Below are positions 9,934 to 21,509 of a DNA stretch of 64,000 nt, one piece after another. Below the pieces are notes generated by a model. That model ran no database searches. It was not told where the DNA came from and saw only the letters and a program-made list of their open reading frames with translations. Each line of letters begins with the position of its first letter. Within the stretch, counting starts at the first letter, position 1. A program made the position numbers and the translations under genes. The DNA is from Cryptomeria japonica (lineage: Eukaryota > Streptophyta > Pinopsida > Cupressales > Cupressaceae). Location: assembly GCF_030272615.1 (NCBI RefSeq), contig NC_081413.1, positions 554,429,136 to 554,493,135 of the forward strand, in the 5' to 3' direction.

Positions 9934-11367
9934 TCAGACTAATTTCATTGGATGCATCTCTAAGTCAAATTCTTGCAATATTGCCATCCATTTCCCTTTT
10001 CGTTCTCCCAATTTAGATTGCATGAGTAGTGACTTTACTGCTTGGTCAGGAACAATTGCATAGATTTTACTCCTCAAGATGTAATGTCTAAACTTCTTGA
10101 CTGCTCTTACTAATGCAAAGGTCTGTTTTTCAAGAGCAGAATATCTAACCTCAGCACTTTTGAAAGGAGAACTCATAAATGCAATAGGCTTCTCATCTCC
10201 TGCTTGCCTCTACATCAAAACAGCTGCCCCAGAGTGTAGCGAAGCAAAAGAATATATGTAAAATGATAGTGTGTAATGTGGGCTAGTTAGTACAGGAGCC
10301 TCAGCGATGGATTTCTTGATTTGGGCGAAAGCCTCTTTTGCTTCAGTTGTCCACTCGACCTTAGCATCCTTCTTCATCATTTCATTCAAAGGCTTGACTA
10401 TTTCTGCAAACCCAGTAATGAATTTTCTCACAAAATTGATCTTTCTGAAGAAAGATCTCATCTCTTTTCTACTACCGGGCATTTGTATTTTTAATAATGC
10501 TTCTACCCGATCTAGGTCTATGGAGATCCCCCTCTCAGAAATTACGTGGCCAAGTAGCTTTCCTTCAGCCACTCCAAACACACATTTCTTGGGATTAAGG
10601 GAAATCCCATATCTCCTACACCTCTCTAACACCTTTATGAGGTGGTCTGGGTGATCTTCTCTGATCTTAGAAAATATCATCAAATCATCCATATAAATAA
10701 TAATGCATTTTCCAATCAGTTCTTTGAATGCTGTGTCCATCGCTCGCTAGAAGGTTGCCCCAACATTAATCAATCCAAATGGCATTCTTTTATATGCATA
10801 TGTTCCTCACTTCGTTGTAAATGTCATCTTCATACGATCTTCATAATTTACCAACACCTGGTTATATCCTGAATAACCGTCTAAAAACGACATCATTTGT
10901 GAACCATTCACAATTTGTAATACTTCATCCAAAGAAGGGAGTGGGTAATTATCTTTCTCAGAGGCTTTGTTGAGATTGCGAAAATCCACACAAAGTTGTA
11001 TTTCCCCATTCTTTTTCCGCACTAGTACCAAATTAGCGACCCAAGTAGAATGTCGTACTGGAAAAATTATCTTAGCGGAAAGTAACTTTTGCACTTCCTT
11101 GAAGATCAAGGGTTCTATTAGTGCATTGACCGAACGTTGTTTTTGCCTGAATGGTTTTATGTTAGGTTTTAGGGGAATCACATGGGTGATAATCGTTGTA
11201 TCGAATGTCTTTAAATCTTCATACCCCCATGCTATTACATCGATGAATTCTTTCAATATCTGTATCAGCTTTTCTTTTTCACCTTGAGTGCAAATCTTCC
11301 CAATATAAACAATTTTCTCTTGTCCTTCAGGACCAATATTATGAGGCTCGTGTTTTCCAACATCCAA
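9934..11367 (-). pseudogene. Reverse transcriptase and RNase H of the giant element
   Basis: RT motifs in order are: PIKPFRQKQR region, CVDFRNLNKAS, SFLDGYSGYNQ (first catalytic D), RMPFGLINVGATF, YMDDLMIFS (catalytic DD), LNPKKCVFG and LGHVIS. The usual Ty3 RNase H follows, partly legible as RYSALEKQTFALVRAVKKFRHY. RT copies the RNA genome and RNase H removes the RNA strand. Stops at 10807-10809 (in place of Trp), 10747-10749 and 10210-10212 (in place of Gln) inactivate it. Frames otherwise match across the gaps, so the damage is point mutation rather than rearrangement. Confidence 0.9.
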
Positions 11368-11375
11368 GTCAGTTG

Positions 11376-12182
11376 TTAATCTCTTACTCTCGGGTCCGAA
11401 TCGAAAAGTCTCTCCAAGGTGACCATCCCTTTAGGAATAACATTGGTTGATAAATCCAAAATATCCATGTTACCTTCGTTATTAAAATCATCCGATTTAT
11501 CTTCCTCACCAATAATTTGATCTTCAAAAGCCCTCGAATTGGCGAGAAAAGCTAAGATATGGGTATCATCCAGGAAGACTTGGAAAGGTTTGATATTATC
11601 AGGCACCACAGGTGCAGAGATTAATTCCACCGAAAACTTCTTTAAAGGGGATTGGCTTATTGGTTCTAATGTACTAGCAGCTACAACCAACGCATCGAGT
11701 ATTCCATTTACTTTCCTAGGTACCAATTGAATGTCAAAAGCCTTGAAATTTTCAATAAGATCCCACACTCTATTCCGATATGCCGCTAACCTCTTGTCAT
11801 GGCACGCATATTGGCTTCGCACTTGTTTAACCACCAACTCTGAATCTCCTTGCACCTTTAAACACTTTGCTCCTTTCTTATGAGCAAAAAGTAATCCTCT
11901 AATTAAAGCTTCGTACTCCGTTACGTTATTAGTACAAGGGAATTGAAGACGGTAAGAAGCTAAACGGGGTTTCCCTTTTGGGTTGGTTAACTCTATGCCT
12001 GCTCCGCTGCCTTCTTTGGATCTTGACCCATCAAACTTTAAAAACCATATTTCATCTTTTGGTTTCTTCATATTTTTCACCTTTGGGTCAATGCTGAGGT
12101 TAGATCTCAGAGAGAATTGTTGCTTCTCAAGCTCAAGACTTTGTGACAATTGATTTTGTTCAATCCCTGGTTGTATAAGCAC
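11376..12182 (-). CDS. Archaeal-type RNase H (aRNH) module, upstream of RT
   Basis: An uninterrupted 268-codon stretch. The RNase H fold is recognisable by four acidic positions: LKFDGSRS, VTEYEALIRG, VQGDSELVVKQV, and the final D in GILDALVVAAS. It resembles the archaeal/plant-type RNase H acquired by Tat elements rather than the ordinary Ty3 RNase H, which is present separately after RT. Lying between protease and RT is notable, because I expect the extra RNase H downstream of RT in better-known Tat members (from memory, uncertain). It would be part of the pol polyprotein. The ATG at the given start need not be used. The C-terminal ~80 residues form an acidic tether towards RT. Confidence 0.85.
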   Translation of the reverse strand: MLIQPGIEQNQLSQSLELEKQQFSLRSNLSIDPKVKNMKKPKDEIWFLKFDGSRSKEGSGAGIELTNPKGKPRLASYRLQFPCTNNVTEYEALIRGLLFAHKKGAKCLKVQGDSELVVKQVRSQYACHDKRLAAYRNRVWDLIENFKAFDIQLVPRKVNGILDALVVAASTLEPISQSPLKKFSVELISAPVVPDNIKPFQVFLDDTHILAFLANSRAFEDQIIGEEDKSDDFNNEGNMDILDLSTNVIPKGMVTLERLFDSDPRVRD

Positions 12183-12365
12183 TTCAATTGTATTCGAAAC
12201 AACCTCCTATTCAGATTGAGGTTGAAATTTGGATTGTGTTTCTTCCTTCTTAAGCTCCAGAGGAACATCTCCCTCTTCATTTTTAACAACCTTAACCGCA
12301 AGAACTTCGTGGTTGTATTCTTTAGGTAAGGTAATCTTGTCTACGCGCTCGATTTTCTGGGACTC

Positions 12366-12969
12366 TTATTCGACACCTTGAACTTCCCCCATATTGTTGG
12401 CATGATCATCTTCTTCAAACGGAACCGGATTCATCAACTTTGTGATCTCATTCTGACATGGGATACATGAAACTTCTAAGTGTTCCTCATGGTGTATCCA
12501 ACACCACTTAGGGAGCAGCAACTCTTGTATCTTCATAGTATTTCCTAATAAGCACATTCCTTGTTGTACTACTGTAACGCACTCTTTCACCTGCCCTCTA
12601 TATGCGGTCTTGTCAGTTTGAGATGGTTGAAGCGGGGTTGGTGCAGAGAAAGTAACAATCTCATTGACTCTGTAAACCCCTGGGCTTACCTCAGCAAATG
12701 CCACTTCATTAAGAGCACCATAATCCATGACCAATTTCTTCAATTTAGTCTCACTATCAATTCGGATCTAGTTGCTCACCCCTTTCCAAGGAAGCCATAA
12801 ACACATAAAACAAGTTGAGAAATATCCTCCCAATGTCTTGGACCAATCTCTACTGAGAAGCATCCCATATACTTCTGGAATATCCACCACTTGAATGTCA
12901 ATATAACGAGATATTCGAGGATCAGCGCCTAACTGGATATATACATCTTTCAATTCTCCAATGACATTA
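12366..12969 (-). pseudogene. C-terminal half of protease and linker
   Basis: Continues the protease on the far side of the solo LTR. It reads KDVYIQLGADPR, then DIQVVDIPEVYGMLLSRDWS, a block conserved at the end of plant Ty3 proteases, then a linker of about 130 residues (YGALNEVAF onward) with low conservation. The break point lies at 12969/12970, where the sequence leads into the target duplication ACCTC. There is no chance of a continuous protein with the insertion in place. Confidence 0.8.
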
Positions 12970-12974
12970 ACCTC
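12970..12974. repeat. Target site duplication of solo LTR, left (ACCTC)
   Basis: ACCTC at 12970-12974 and again at 14788-14792 flank an insertion beginning TGATGCTCTG and ending GACTACA on the plus strand. Confidence 0.9.
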
Positions 12975-13429
12975 TGATGCTCTGTGAAATGGACAAGGTT
13001 AGCAAATGACAAACAACACAAGACACAAGAAATCGTTAGTGTTAGTCAATCAAAAACTAATCTAAATAGGCATATCAAAAGAGATACTAAAATCATGCTA
13101 ATATATCTAACAAATGAAACAAAGATAATAAGGCATCTCCTAATGCCTCTTAGCATGCTCTCAGCTCCTTCTCCCTTGTTCCTCTCCTCTCCAAGTTCCA
13201 AGATAGTGTAGCTCTCAGCAGCTTTTTGCACTATGGATGCTTATGGAGGATTGAGATTTTAGTATTGTGCTCCAAATGTAAAATGAAAGCTAAAATACTA
13301 GATGCTATTAAAATGATTGATTTTAACCAAAATAACAAGATTTTAGTTTGCTATGCTAAATGCTCTCTAAAATGCCTATAGGTTAAATGCATACAAGTTT
13401 TTAGGATCTAGATTATGAAGAAATGGGCT

Positions 13430-13438
13430 CTATTTATA
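13430..13438 (-). promoter_or_regulatory. TATA box of the solo LTR
   Basis: On the minus strand the context reads CCTATAAATAGAGCCC, a good plant TATA box, about 1.35 kb inside the LTR. Confidence 0.6.
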
Positions 13439-14062
13439 GGAAAAATGGAGCAATGGATGGTTGAGATTGAGTAATCTCAACAAAGGGTCAAGATTGAATG
13501 GTATTCAATCCATGTGAGGACTTTCAACCCAATCCCATGTTGACAAGTGTCACCATGAGGAGGCTTGAGAGGAGAGATAAGGAGCATTAAATGCTTGAGG
13601 GGACATGATGGTTACCCTAGTCAAAGAAATAAATGCTTTGAAGAGACACATGGGTTACATGAGGGTTAAGTTAGAGGTCAAAGTCCTTAACCATGGGTGC
13701 AAGTGGAATTAACCATTAATGGTCATGTAAGAGCCATAAGTGGTTTGGAAGACTTTAGAGGTTAATTTGTTGAACACACAAAGCATTAATTGCTTTTCAA
13801 AGACTTTGGAGTCTTTGAGAAGTGACTCCAATTTGCTTAGGAATGTGACAATATTTAGGGGATGAATTAGGTTAATTAGGAAGGGTTTAGAAGAATCTAG
13901 AAGGGGTTTAGGCATGCAAGTGGATTTTGTAGGAAAATGCAAGTGGGAGGAATTTTGGTATTTTCAATTAAAATAAAATCATTTATTTCAATTAAATGGT
14001 GTAAGTTGCATTTGGATAAATATTTAAATAAATATTAATTTATTTACATGAGAAAAAGAAGA

Positions 14063-14300
14063 TAAAACATTAAATGCTTGAAGACTTTGAGGGAAACCAT
14101 TAAAGGCTTAAGAAGACTCTAGAAGGAAGCCATTAAGTTTGAAGACTTTAAGGGAAACCATTAAAGGCTTAAGAAGACTCTAGAAGGAAGCCATTAAGTT
14201 TGAAGACTTTTAAGGGAAACCATTAAAGGCTTAAGAAGACTCTAGAAGGAAGTCATTAAGTTTGAAGACTTTAAGGGAAACCATTAAAGGTTTCAAGTGG
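14063..14300. repeat. 61-bp tandem repeat in the solo LTR
   Basis: Nearly four copies of a 61-bp unit containing GAAGACTTTAAGGGAAACC and TTAAAGGCTTAAGAAGACTC, almost identical between copies, so a recent expansion. The related LTR at 63195-63745 lacks the array. Confidence 0.9.
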
Positions 14301-14340
14301 GTGAGGATATATAGGATTTTAAATAAATAATAATTTATTT

Positions 14341-14497
14341 AAAATAGTTGTGCAACTTGCATTTGTAGGAAAATACAAGTGGGTGGAGGATAAAGGTGAT
14401 TTAAATAAATGATTTATTTAAAATAGTTGTGCAACTTGCATTTGTAGGAAAATACAAGTGGGTAGAGGATAAAGGTGATTTAAATAAATTATTTATT
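14341..14497. repeat. 79-bp tandem duplication in the solo LTR
   Basis: Two copies, starting at 14341 and 14420, of a unit beginning AAAATAGTTGTGCAACTTGC. They differ at a few positions. Confidence 0.85.
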
Positions 14498-14792
14498 TAT
14501 TTCAATGTGAGAGGTGGGATTTTGGGAGAATTTAAATAAATATTAATTTATTTAAATGTGAGAGAAAATTTAATTAAATAAATATGATTTATTTAATTAA
14601 TTAATGATCTGAATTTGGTTAAGTGAATTAAATCAAATAAATTGAATAATTTATTTAATTAATAGGAGAAGAGGGTTAAGATGAATTAATTAAATATATT
14701 AATTTAATTAATTATTGATTGATGGTTAAATAATCAAATAAATACTAAATATTCATTTAATTAAGTGGACAAATTTATGTGACTACAACCTC

Positions 14793-15041
14793 TATTTTGT
14801 CTAATTGTACTACCTTACTATTCGCACGTACTGGTTGAAGTCCAAGTTGTTGGCATATAGAGTAAGGCATCACGTTTCCTGAAGCTCTCGAGTCCACCAA
14901 ACAGTTATGTGAAATATTCCCACATATCTTCAAACTTAGTAAAAATGGTGGATTTTCTATTGCATCATTACTAACGTTAGCATTAACTTCATTAAAATCT
15001 GCCATCTTAACCTCATTACTCTGTGATTCTAATATCTCCAA
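14793..15041 (-). pseudogene. N-terminal half of the aspartic protease
   Basis: The frame contains SLKICGNISHNCLVDSRASG followed by NVMPYSICQQLGL. This is the catalytic loop and following strand of plant Ty3 proteases, which process the Gag-Pol polyprotein. The canonical D-[ST]-G-A triad reads D-S-R-A here, a Gly-to-Arg change that would disable catalysis and is explained by one G-to-A change. The gene then runs into the solo LTR at 14787. Confidence 0.82.
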
Positions 15042-15062
15042 CTTCCTAAGGAGAGCCTTCTT

Positions 15063-17091
15063 CTATTCGGGGCAATATCTCAATACTTCCATTAAGGACA
15101 TAGTAGTGGTAGTCCTTTCCATCTCTTTAGTAACATCAAATGATCTTTTCAGAACATAATCTTGCCCCTGAACTTGTCTAGGGCGTGTTCCTTGGAAAGC
15201 TTGTGGTGGACGAGGGTTGTTGCTCGCATTAGCGTCCGGAGGTACAAACTCGCCTGTTAGGGGAGGTGGCTCTGTTAACGGAGCCTTGCCTTGACTTCTA
15301 AGATTATAGTTGTTCTTGGTTTGAAAGGCTTGAGCGTCGTATACGCATGGTTCACCATCATCTTCAGCCTGAAACTCTTTACACGGGAAAGTATCAACCA
15401 GCATGGTAGTATTAACCTTATCCGACTCATCATTGGAACAATCTTTGGGCTGAGAGTCAGCTTGAGTAATTCTTGTGATTTTATCGAACTGTGCACAATT
15501 AACCTCAGAATGGGAAGCCGTGTCATGCAACCTGCACCAATTTGTTAGTAGATTCATATCAGCAAGGTTAACACTTTGTGTGTGGTTTGGGTTATCCCGT
15601 GCATCCGAGTGGTCATGGTTCACCCCACCGTTATTCAGACCCATATTCCATTGCCTATTATAAGGTTTATTATTGTACCTTTGATTTTGGTTCTGGTTAT
15701 TGTAGTTTCGCTGATTATTATATGATTGAGATTGATTATACCCTCCTGGTGGATTCATCTTTAGCTAACTCAAATCTGAAGTAACCCATGAGATCATTTT
15801 CTTCAAGGCCTCTACTTCAGCAGATATATGGGATCCTTGATTCTCAGGTGTTGTAGTTGGAAGTTGGTTTGTTGAATTCATATTGTCAAATTGTTGATTT
15901 CTAGCATGCAGTTGACCAGCGTACTGTGTTTGAGTGGGAATACTATTGGTACCATTTTGCCAAGTCGATGCTTGGGCTGCGAATTGTTGACTTGCCTGTG
16001 GTTGGGGTGCATAAATTGGCACGGGGTTCATTGTTGGGGCACCGACAGGTAGAGACGAGGGTATACCTAGGAGTTGATTGTAATTTCCTTGATTCACCCC
16101 TGTGGGTAAATTATATCCGATCCCTCCTAGGGTTTGATTCAACTCCTGGTTCATGCTAATTGCTAATGTGAAGACTTTCGCTAAGGTATCCCTTTGATCT
16201 TGAGGAACACTCTTTTTAATGAACATAGCAGTCCAAGGGTCAATAGCTCTTAGATATGATTTGATGGCTATGTTAGGTGCTACCTGGTAAGGGGCTTGCA
16301 GCCTCTTGAATGCCCTTTGGAAGTTAGTATTAAAAGTCATTAATGGCTCATTTGTCAATTTCTTAAGAGAAGCAAACTGATAGTATAATGACCTGGGGTC
16401 TACGTACACTCGGAATTGATCAATGAAGGCCTTCTCCAAAAGATCCCAACCTCTGATGGAGTTTGCAGGTAGGGTTAAGTACCAATTGTATTCATTCTCC
16501 CCAAGTGAATATGGGAAGGGTCTACATACTACATCTTGGTGTTCAATATGATTACGAACAACCGCATCTTTGAATGCTTCAATATGTTCATCAGTCGTTC
16601 ATCCGCCTAGATAGTAAATTTGCTGCAAAATTTGTCAGGGTTTCTAGGTAAGTCATGTATACCCCTTGGTATGGTTCCTAGCAGTGTAGTGTCTTGGTTG
16701 AAGTAAGCCATCAAAGGTAATAACGGTGAACATTGAGTTATGAAAGGTGCAGCGATAGACTGAGGAGTGGGGATCAGTTGATCTCTTGCGTTGGGTATGG
16801 ATGACTGTAGTGGTGGGGATGTTGAGGGTTGTTTCTTAGCTTTGTTCTTCTTCCTCCTAGTGGCAGGTCCTAATTCAACTAAGTCAGACGGTGAAGAACC
16901 ACTCCTCAGGACTCAGTGGAATCTCTCAGGAGAAAAAGATGATATACGATCCAACTTAGTACCTCAATTATCTGGTTGAGGAGGTGGTTGTAAATTTTAT
17001 CGTATTGTCCCAAGCAAAGTCGTATAGTTGAGTAAGAACGTCATCTTGTTGGATGTTGAGATCAACTTGGGTAAAGGGCATCAATCCATCT
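15063..17091 (-). pseudogene. gag of the giant element
   Basis: The capsid region is legible as FPYSLGENEYNWYLTLPANS, then AFIDQFRVYVDPRSLYY, and NTNFQRAFKRLQAP, typical of plant Ty3 Gag. It forms the particle that packages the RNA. Downstream is a Q/N-rich stretch (15758-15650), then a nucleic-acid-binding motif CRLHDTASHSEVNC (C-x2-H-x4-H-x4-C). The C-terminal part is proline-rich (TEPPPLTGEFVPP). The best start is an ATG near 17091 (MPFTQVDLN), about 70 bp inside the 5' LTR edge. Stops around 16.6-16.98 kb and between the 15765-16439 and 15063-15758 frames make it non-functional. Confidence 0.85.
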
Positions 17092-17137
17092 CCTGGAAAT
17101 ACCAAATGTGGTTCACCTACGAGGGGTTTAGTCTATG

Positions 17138-17155
17138 GCCCTCCTTCTAGCACCA
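17138..17155 (-). promoter_or_regulatory. Putative primer binding site
   Basis: Five bases inside the 5' LTR the element strand reads TGGTGCTAGAAGGAGGGC. A TGG start fits pairing with the CCA 3' end of a tRNA. I cannot name the tRNA with certainty. Confidence 0.6.
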
Positions 17156-18197
17156 GTTTCTGTTGACGTGTGTTTTGACACACCCACCAATAGTCAGGTA
17201 GCTTATGCAAACACTCACCACCTCTCCTAAAAAGTAACAAGTTTAGAATAACTCACTACCCCAAGGTCTCTGAAGTCAGGTCTCAAAAGTGTTGGATAGC
17301 TCAATGGTTGATGTGGTTATACCTGTAAAGGGGCCTGCTGGTTAGAACTAAATCTCGTTGGTTTACGAACAATTGCACTTCCTCTTTTTTTTTGTATTTT
17401 ATGATTTAAGATTCTCTGGGGAAATAAGATGTGAAGCGTAAGGGAAACAAGAAAATAACAATAAAGATCAATACAATGACAACTTAATAAACTATTCAAT
17501 TAGTTCCCTACAATTTGAGCAATTATCAAATATTATCCAAGTTAGCATTCAACAACAGACTAACATAAAACTTGCAAAATCATCAATTTCACAAATCTGC
17601 GGACATAGAATCATCAACAATATGGCCCATCATAGTAATTCCCATACACCACTGACGTGCGCAATATGGTTCATATCATAATAGACAAAAAGATTACCAC
17701 GTTGCTAACTCAAAATAATAGACGTTACCGATTACACAGAACAATTTGGTAGAATATAGATGTAAATCAAGCAATCTACAAGCTGCTTTTCATATTAATC
17801 TCCATGAATGTATAGCAAAAATAACTCAAACTTCTTAACAATCTGCAAAAATGTCTAAAAATCTCTAAGTGGGCCACAAATCATCAATTTGGGGAACCCT
17901 ACAAATGAATTCAACTTCTCAATTTATAGAAGTTTTTCACCCTATTATTTAGGAAATAACTCTATCCTAAATTAAGAACTAAAATTAGGAGTCGCAGTTA
18001 ACTTGCAAGTTTCTACCTGGACACTCCACTTAACAACTACGAAACAAACGTTGCATGAGCACTACGAAGACTATGCTGGGTGAGCCACATTTTCGGAATC
18101 ATGCAGGATTTCTTTCAAAATTGGGACTTGAGTAGGAGGAGGAGTTTTAAAATCAAGAAAAAGCTTTGATATCTTTAGCAATTGTGTGCCTAGATTT

Positions 18198-20835
18198 TTA
18201 TTTCTTGGTAAATGCCTTATAATTTTCAATTATACATGCAACTGCTTGGACTGGCGGATTGGCTACATGCTTAATTCTAAATTTATACTTCTTCAAAGTC
18301 TCCTCTGCATGTACTCCTTGTTCCTCTAACTCCTTTACCGTATCTGCCACCTCCTGACACTGAGTAATCAGCTGTGTGTATCTATCCATAAGGGCAACAT
18401 CGAACTAGGCATCAGGTCCTAAGTTTTGTGCCTCATATGCATCCCATTGATTCAAAACTTGCTGCTAGTCCATTATTCCAGTATCATCTATTCTGAGGCC
18501 AAAAGGCCCTAGTATATTTGTTACAAAATCCTCATATGACAAAATCTCTCTGAGAAGAGGGTCCCAAATATTAGTCATCTCCTTGACATACTATTGATAC
18601 ATCTCTACTTTCAACTCCAAAATGTATATGTAGGATTGTAGATTCTCACAACTATCCCCTCCTAAGAGGTCTTCTTGTACTATCAGCTCTTCTCCTAACA
18701 GTAGTATCCTTTTTAAAATTCGGAGCTGTTTATTAAAGGTGTTCTCCTTCCACTCCCATTGTGTGGAATGGGTTGCCAAAGCTCCACCTGCCTGTATCGC
18801 TTTACGATATATTTCCATCGTGTCCTGTAGAAACAACCTAATTTTGGCTGCATTCATTTGAGTCCAAGACTTAGTGGCCGCAACTACTCGTCTTACCTCC
18901 AATAGTGCCTTTACATCTCCTTATGGCAAGGATGAGGTTGTTGTTGGTCGAGATCCTCTTCCTCCTGGTTAGAGTCAGACTCAATGTTTCTAATTTTCAC
19001 TTTCTTAGTAGTGGATGTTAAACCTTGCACTCCGGGATGCCCTGTGGATACATTAACAAATGGTGGTGCGGGAGCAGCGGTTCCTGAAGCATTTGTTGTA
19101 CCTATGGAAGGTGGTTGAACATGTAGCTCCTTGGTGGCCTCTAGGTTCTCTTCCTATTCTTGAGTATCTTCTCCTTCAGTGTGGCCTATAGCAGTCCTTG
19201 GTGGGAGAACTCTAGCAAGTGGAACGACGCCTAGCCCATCGATCACCCCTAGGTCTGCAGCCTTCTTCAGTAGTTCAAACTCCTTCATCTTTTCTTGGAG
19301 GTTCTTCAGCAAGTCCTCAGTTCTTTCTTGAGGTTTGTCCTCCTCACCTGGGTCAGTGGAGGTATTTTGTCCTGAAGCCCACCTTGTTTTTCAAGCATAC
19401 TCTTTATGGCCTCTTGACTATGGTACCCCTGAGGTGGATTCCTTTTGCTTTGTTTTTGATGCACTGGGTCTGACCCTCTAGCTTAACCATTGCTTAGTCC
19501 TATTGATGACTACCTAGGAGACCTTCCCCATATCTGTATCTTCGCTTGCAGACCATTTCACTGGGGAGAGGGGCCTCTTGTCTATCCCTGATTCTTTATA
19601 AATTGGATCGAGTAACTCTCCATCATCCCTTGGGTCTTTAGGGAGGTTAGTCTCGATACCAAAGTCTCTAACCTACGGCACAGACAACCTGTTATAATTC
19701 TTCTCACTGACTTCAAAATTGTCCTGCAAGTTGGCCCAAAAGTCTTCCAAGTTGGGCCTATGCCCCTCATATGCCTTAGGCATAGCTTGCTTAAGTTTTC
19801 CGTAGGGATCATAAAATTCCCTAGTATGATTATATTCTTTCAGGTTCAAGTCCTGAAGCTCTTTCTTGACCAATTTTGCCACTTGTATTTTAGAATAGGC
19901 GAAGTACCCAATGGACACCGAGAAGTCAATACCTGTTTTGTGTTTAGAAGATAGTAGTGACTGGAGACCAAGAAGTTGTCTCACATACTCCAGCAGGATT
20001 ACCCTATCATTGCAATAACGAGGCAGCAACATTGGATTCCCTGCGAATCCACTAACTCTGATGTAAGTGGAACATGGGTTTTGGATGAACCAACATGCCC
20101 ACTCCCAGATAATAGCCATGGCTTCTGGGCTTATCTGATATCTCACGTCTCCAGTCAATTTAATGATTGCATCATTAACCCTATTGAAGTGTGTCTTTGC
20201 ATTTGTTAGAGTGAGCTGGGAATAATATTCCCTTATCTTCTCCTGCCCCTCCTTCTCTCCTAACTGCCCTTCTACCTGTAGGCCTGGAAACTTTCCGGCT
20301 CTTTGAAGTCTGCCCTTAGGACCTGTGTAGCTTTGAGCCCTGTTTTCCTCTCCTCTTCCAACCAGTTAGTATTCATTTGTCTTTTGCTGGCTGACACCTT
20401 CTCGTTCCATGTTTTCAAGGCCTCTTCTTCCGTGAGTAAGAAAGCCTCTTCCCTAGTTGGGATTCCAAAGACGAACCCTAGCATATCCGGTGACAAGTCA
20501 ATAACAGTCTTTCCATGTGCATCCATACACTTTCTTGTCCCTGGATTGTAGAATGGAGCGATGGTCATTATAAACTCTGGTGCTTGAAGTGACTACGGGA
20601 ATACAGTAGCATCCACAAGACTCGACCTCTTGATCCTTCGATGGAGAGCATCTAGGTTAGGTTTATCTAATTGGGTTCCAATATCCCCAATCTTTATGTG
20701 TCCCACTTCGGTGTCTGCAACCCATTTAATTTGATCATCCAGCTTCGAAACATGGACCTGTCCCTAATATTGGTACTTCATGGTGGTTGGAAGTCTGTCA
20801 ATTTCTTTACCTCTCTTGTTGGCGGATGAGTCCAT
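18198..20835 (-). pseudogene. LTR-embedded ORF, right copy (unknown protein)
   Basis: Second copy of the LTR gene, from the ATG at 20835 to the TAA at 18198. A TAG about 22 codons in (within the word ATATTAGGG on the minus strand near 20765) replaces a Gln codon of the left copy, and a deletion of about 219 bp removes part of the N-terminal domain. On the other hand the segment from 20158 to 19673 is open for 161 codons here but interrupted in the left copy. It includes ISPEAMAIIWEWACWFIQN and KLVKKELQDLNLKEYNHTRE. The coiled-coil C-terminal region (18902-18591, 18389-18198) is preserved. Function unknown. Confidence 0.7.
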
Positions 20836-20929
20836 CTAACCACTGTAACCTGCAGGCAAAACACATATTTTAGTCCTCAATATTAAAAATAAATCTTGAT
20901 CCACTTCGGGACTTCGGGGTCCCGGGTTA

Positions 20930-21225
20930 AGAACAAAGAAAAAAAAGGCTCAGAACTTCGAGGATCTAGGGTTCCAAGGTGGAGTCTATAAATCCTCCAG
21001 GAACTCTGGGGATCCGGGGTTCCGAGGTCTAGATTTGGGGTGATCTAGAACTCCGAGGATCCGGGGTTCTGGGGTGGAATGGAAGGCAAAACCCGAAACT
21101 CCGGGGATCTGGGGTTCCTGGGTGGAAGGGAAAGCGAAACCCAGAACTCTGGGGATCCGGGGTTCCGGGGTGTAAAACTAAATGAAATCCGGGACTCTGG
21201 GGATCCGGGGTTCCGGGGTAAGCAC
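20930..21225. repeat. Palindrome array 1, right LTR
   Basis: Six or so units with core AACTCCGGGGATC and GGGGTTCC, parallel to 6690-6985. Unit sequences differ between the LTRs, mostly by transitions. Confidence 0.8.
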
Positions 21226-21463
21226 AAAGGAAGACTAGGGAATGCCCATAAACAACAAACACAAAAGAACAAAAAGAGAAAAAAAACACGAAAAGACATC
21301 TAATCTACAAAAACACAAGGAGAGAAAACTTATTCACCAACCTGGTGAATCGAAAATCAAACGGACGCCAAGAGAGAGAGCTCGGGAGTCCGGAGGTTCG
21401 CGAATTGGAGCTAAGGAGGAGAAACTTTGAATGCACAAATGAACTCAAAAAGTTCATTATCTC

Positions 21464-21473
21464 CTATATATAG
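21464..21473 (-). promoter_or_regulatory. LTR TATA box, right LTR (genomic RNA promoter)
   Basis: CTATATATAG in the same context as 7221-7230. This is the copy that would start the full-length genomic transcript, with a leader of about 4.3 kb before gag that includes the LTR ORF. Confidence 0.7.
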
Positions 21474-21509
21474 CCTCCCAAAAACCCTTCTGTACGAAAA
21501 CCATAAACA

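Larger units (their letters stand above)
12975..14787 (-). mobile_element. Solo LTR (1813 bp) inserted in the protease
   Basis: Bounded by TG...CA and 5-bp duplications, with no internal retroelement genes, so it is a solo LTR left by recombination. In its own orientation it starts TGTAGTCACAT at 14787. It has a TATA box at 13430-13438 and ends at 12975. It contains two tandem-repeat blocks (61-bp and 79-bp units) and AT-rich (TTAATTAA-like) sequence. The first third matches the plus-strand LTR at 63195-63745. It interrupts the giant element and is therefore younger than it. Confidence 0.9.
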
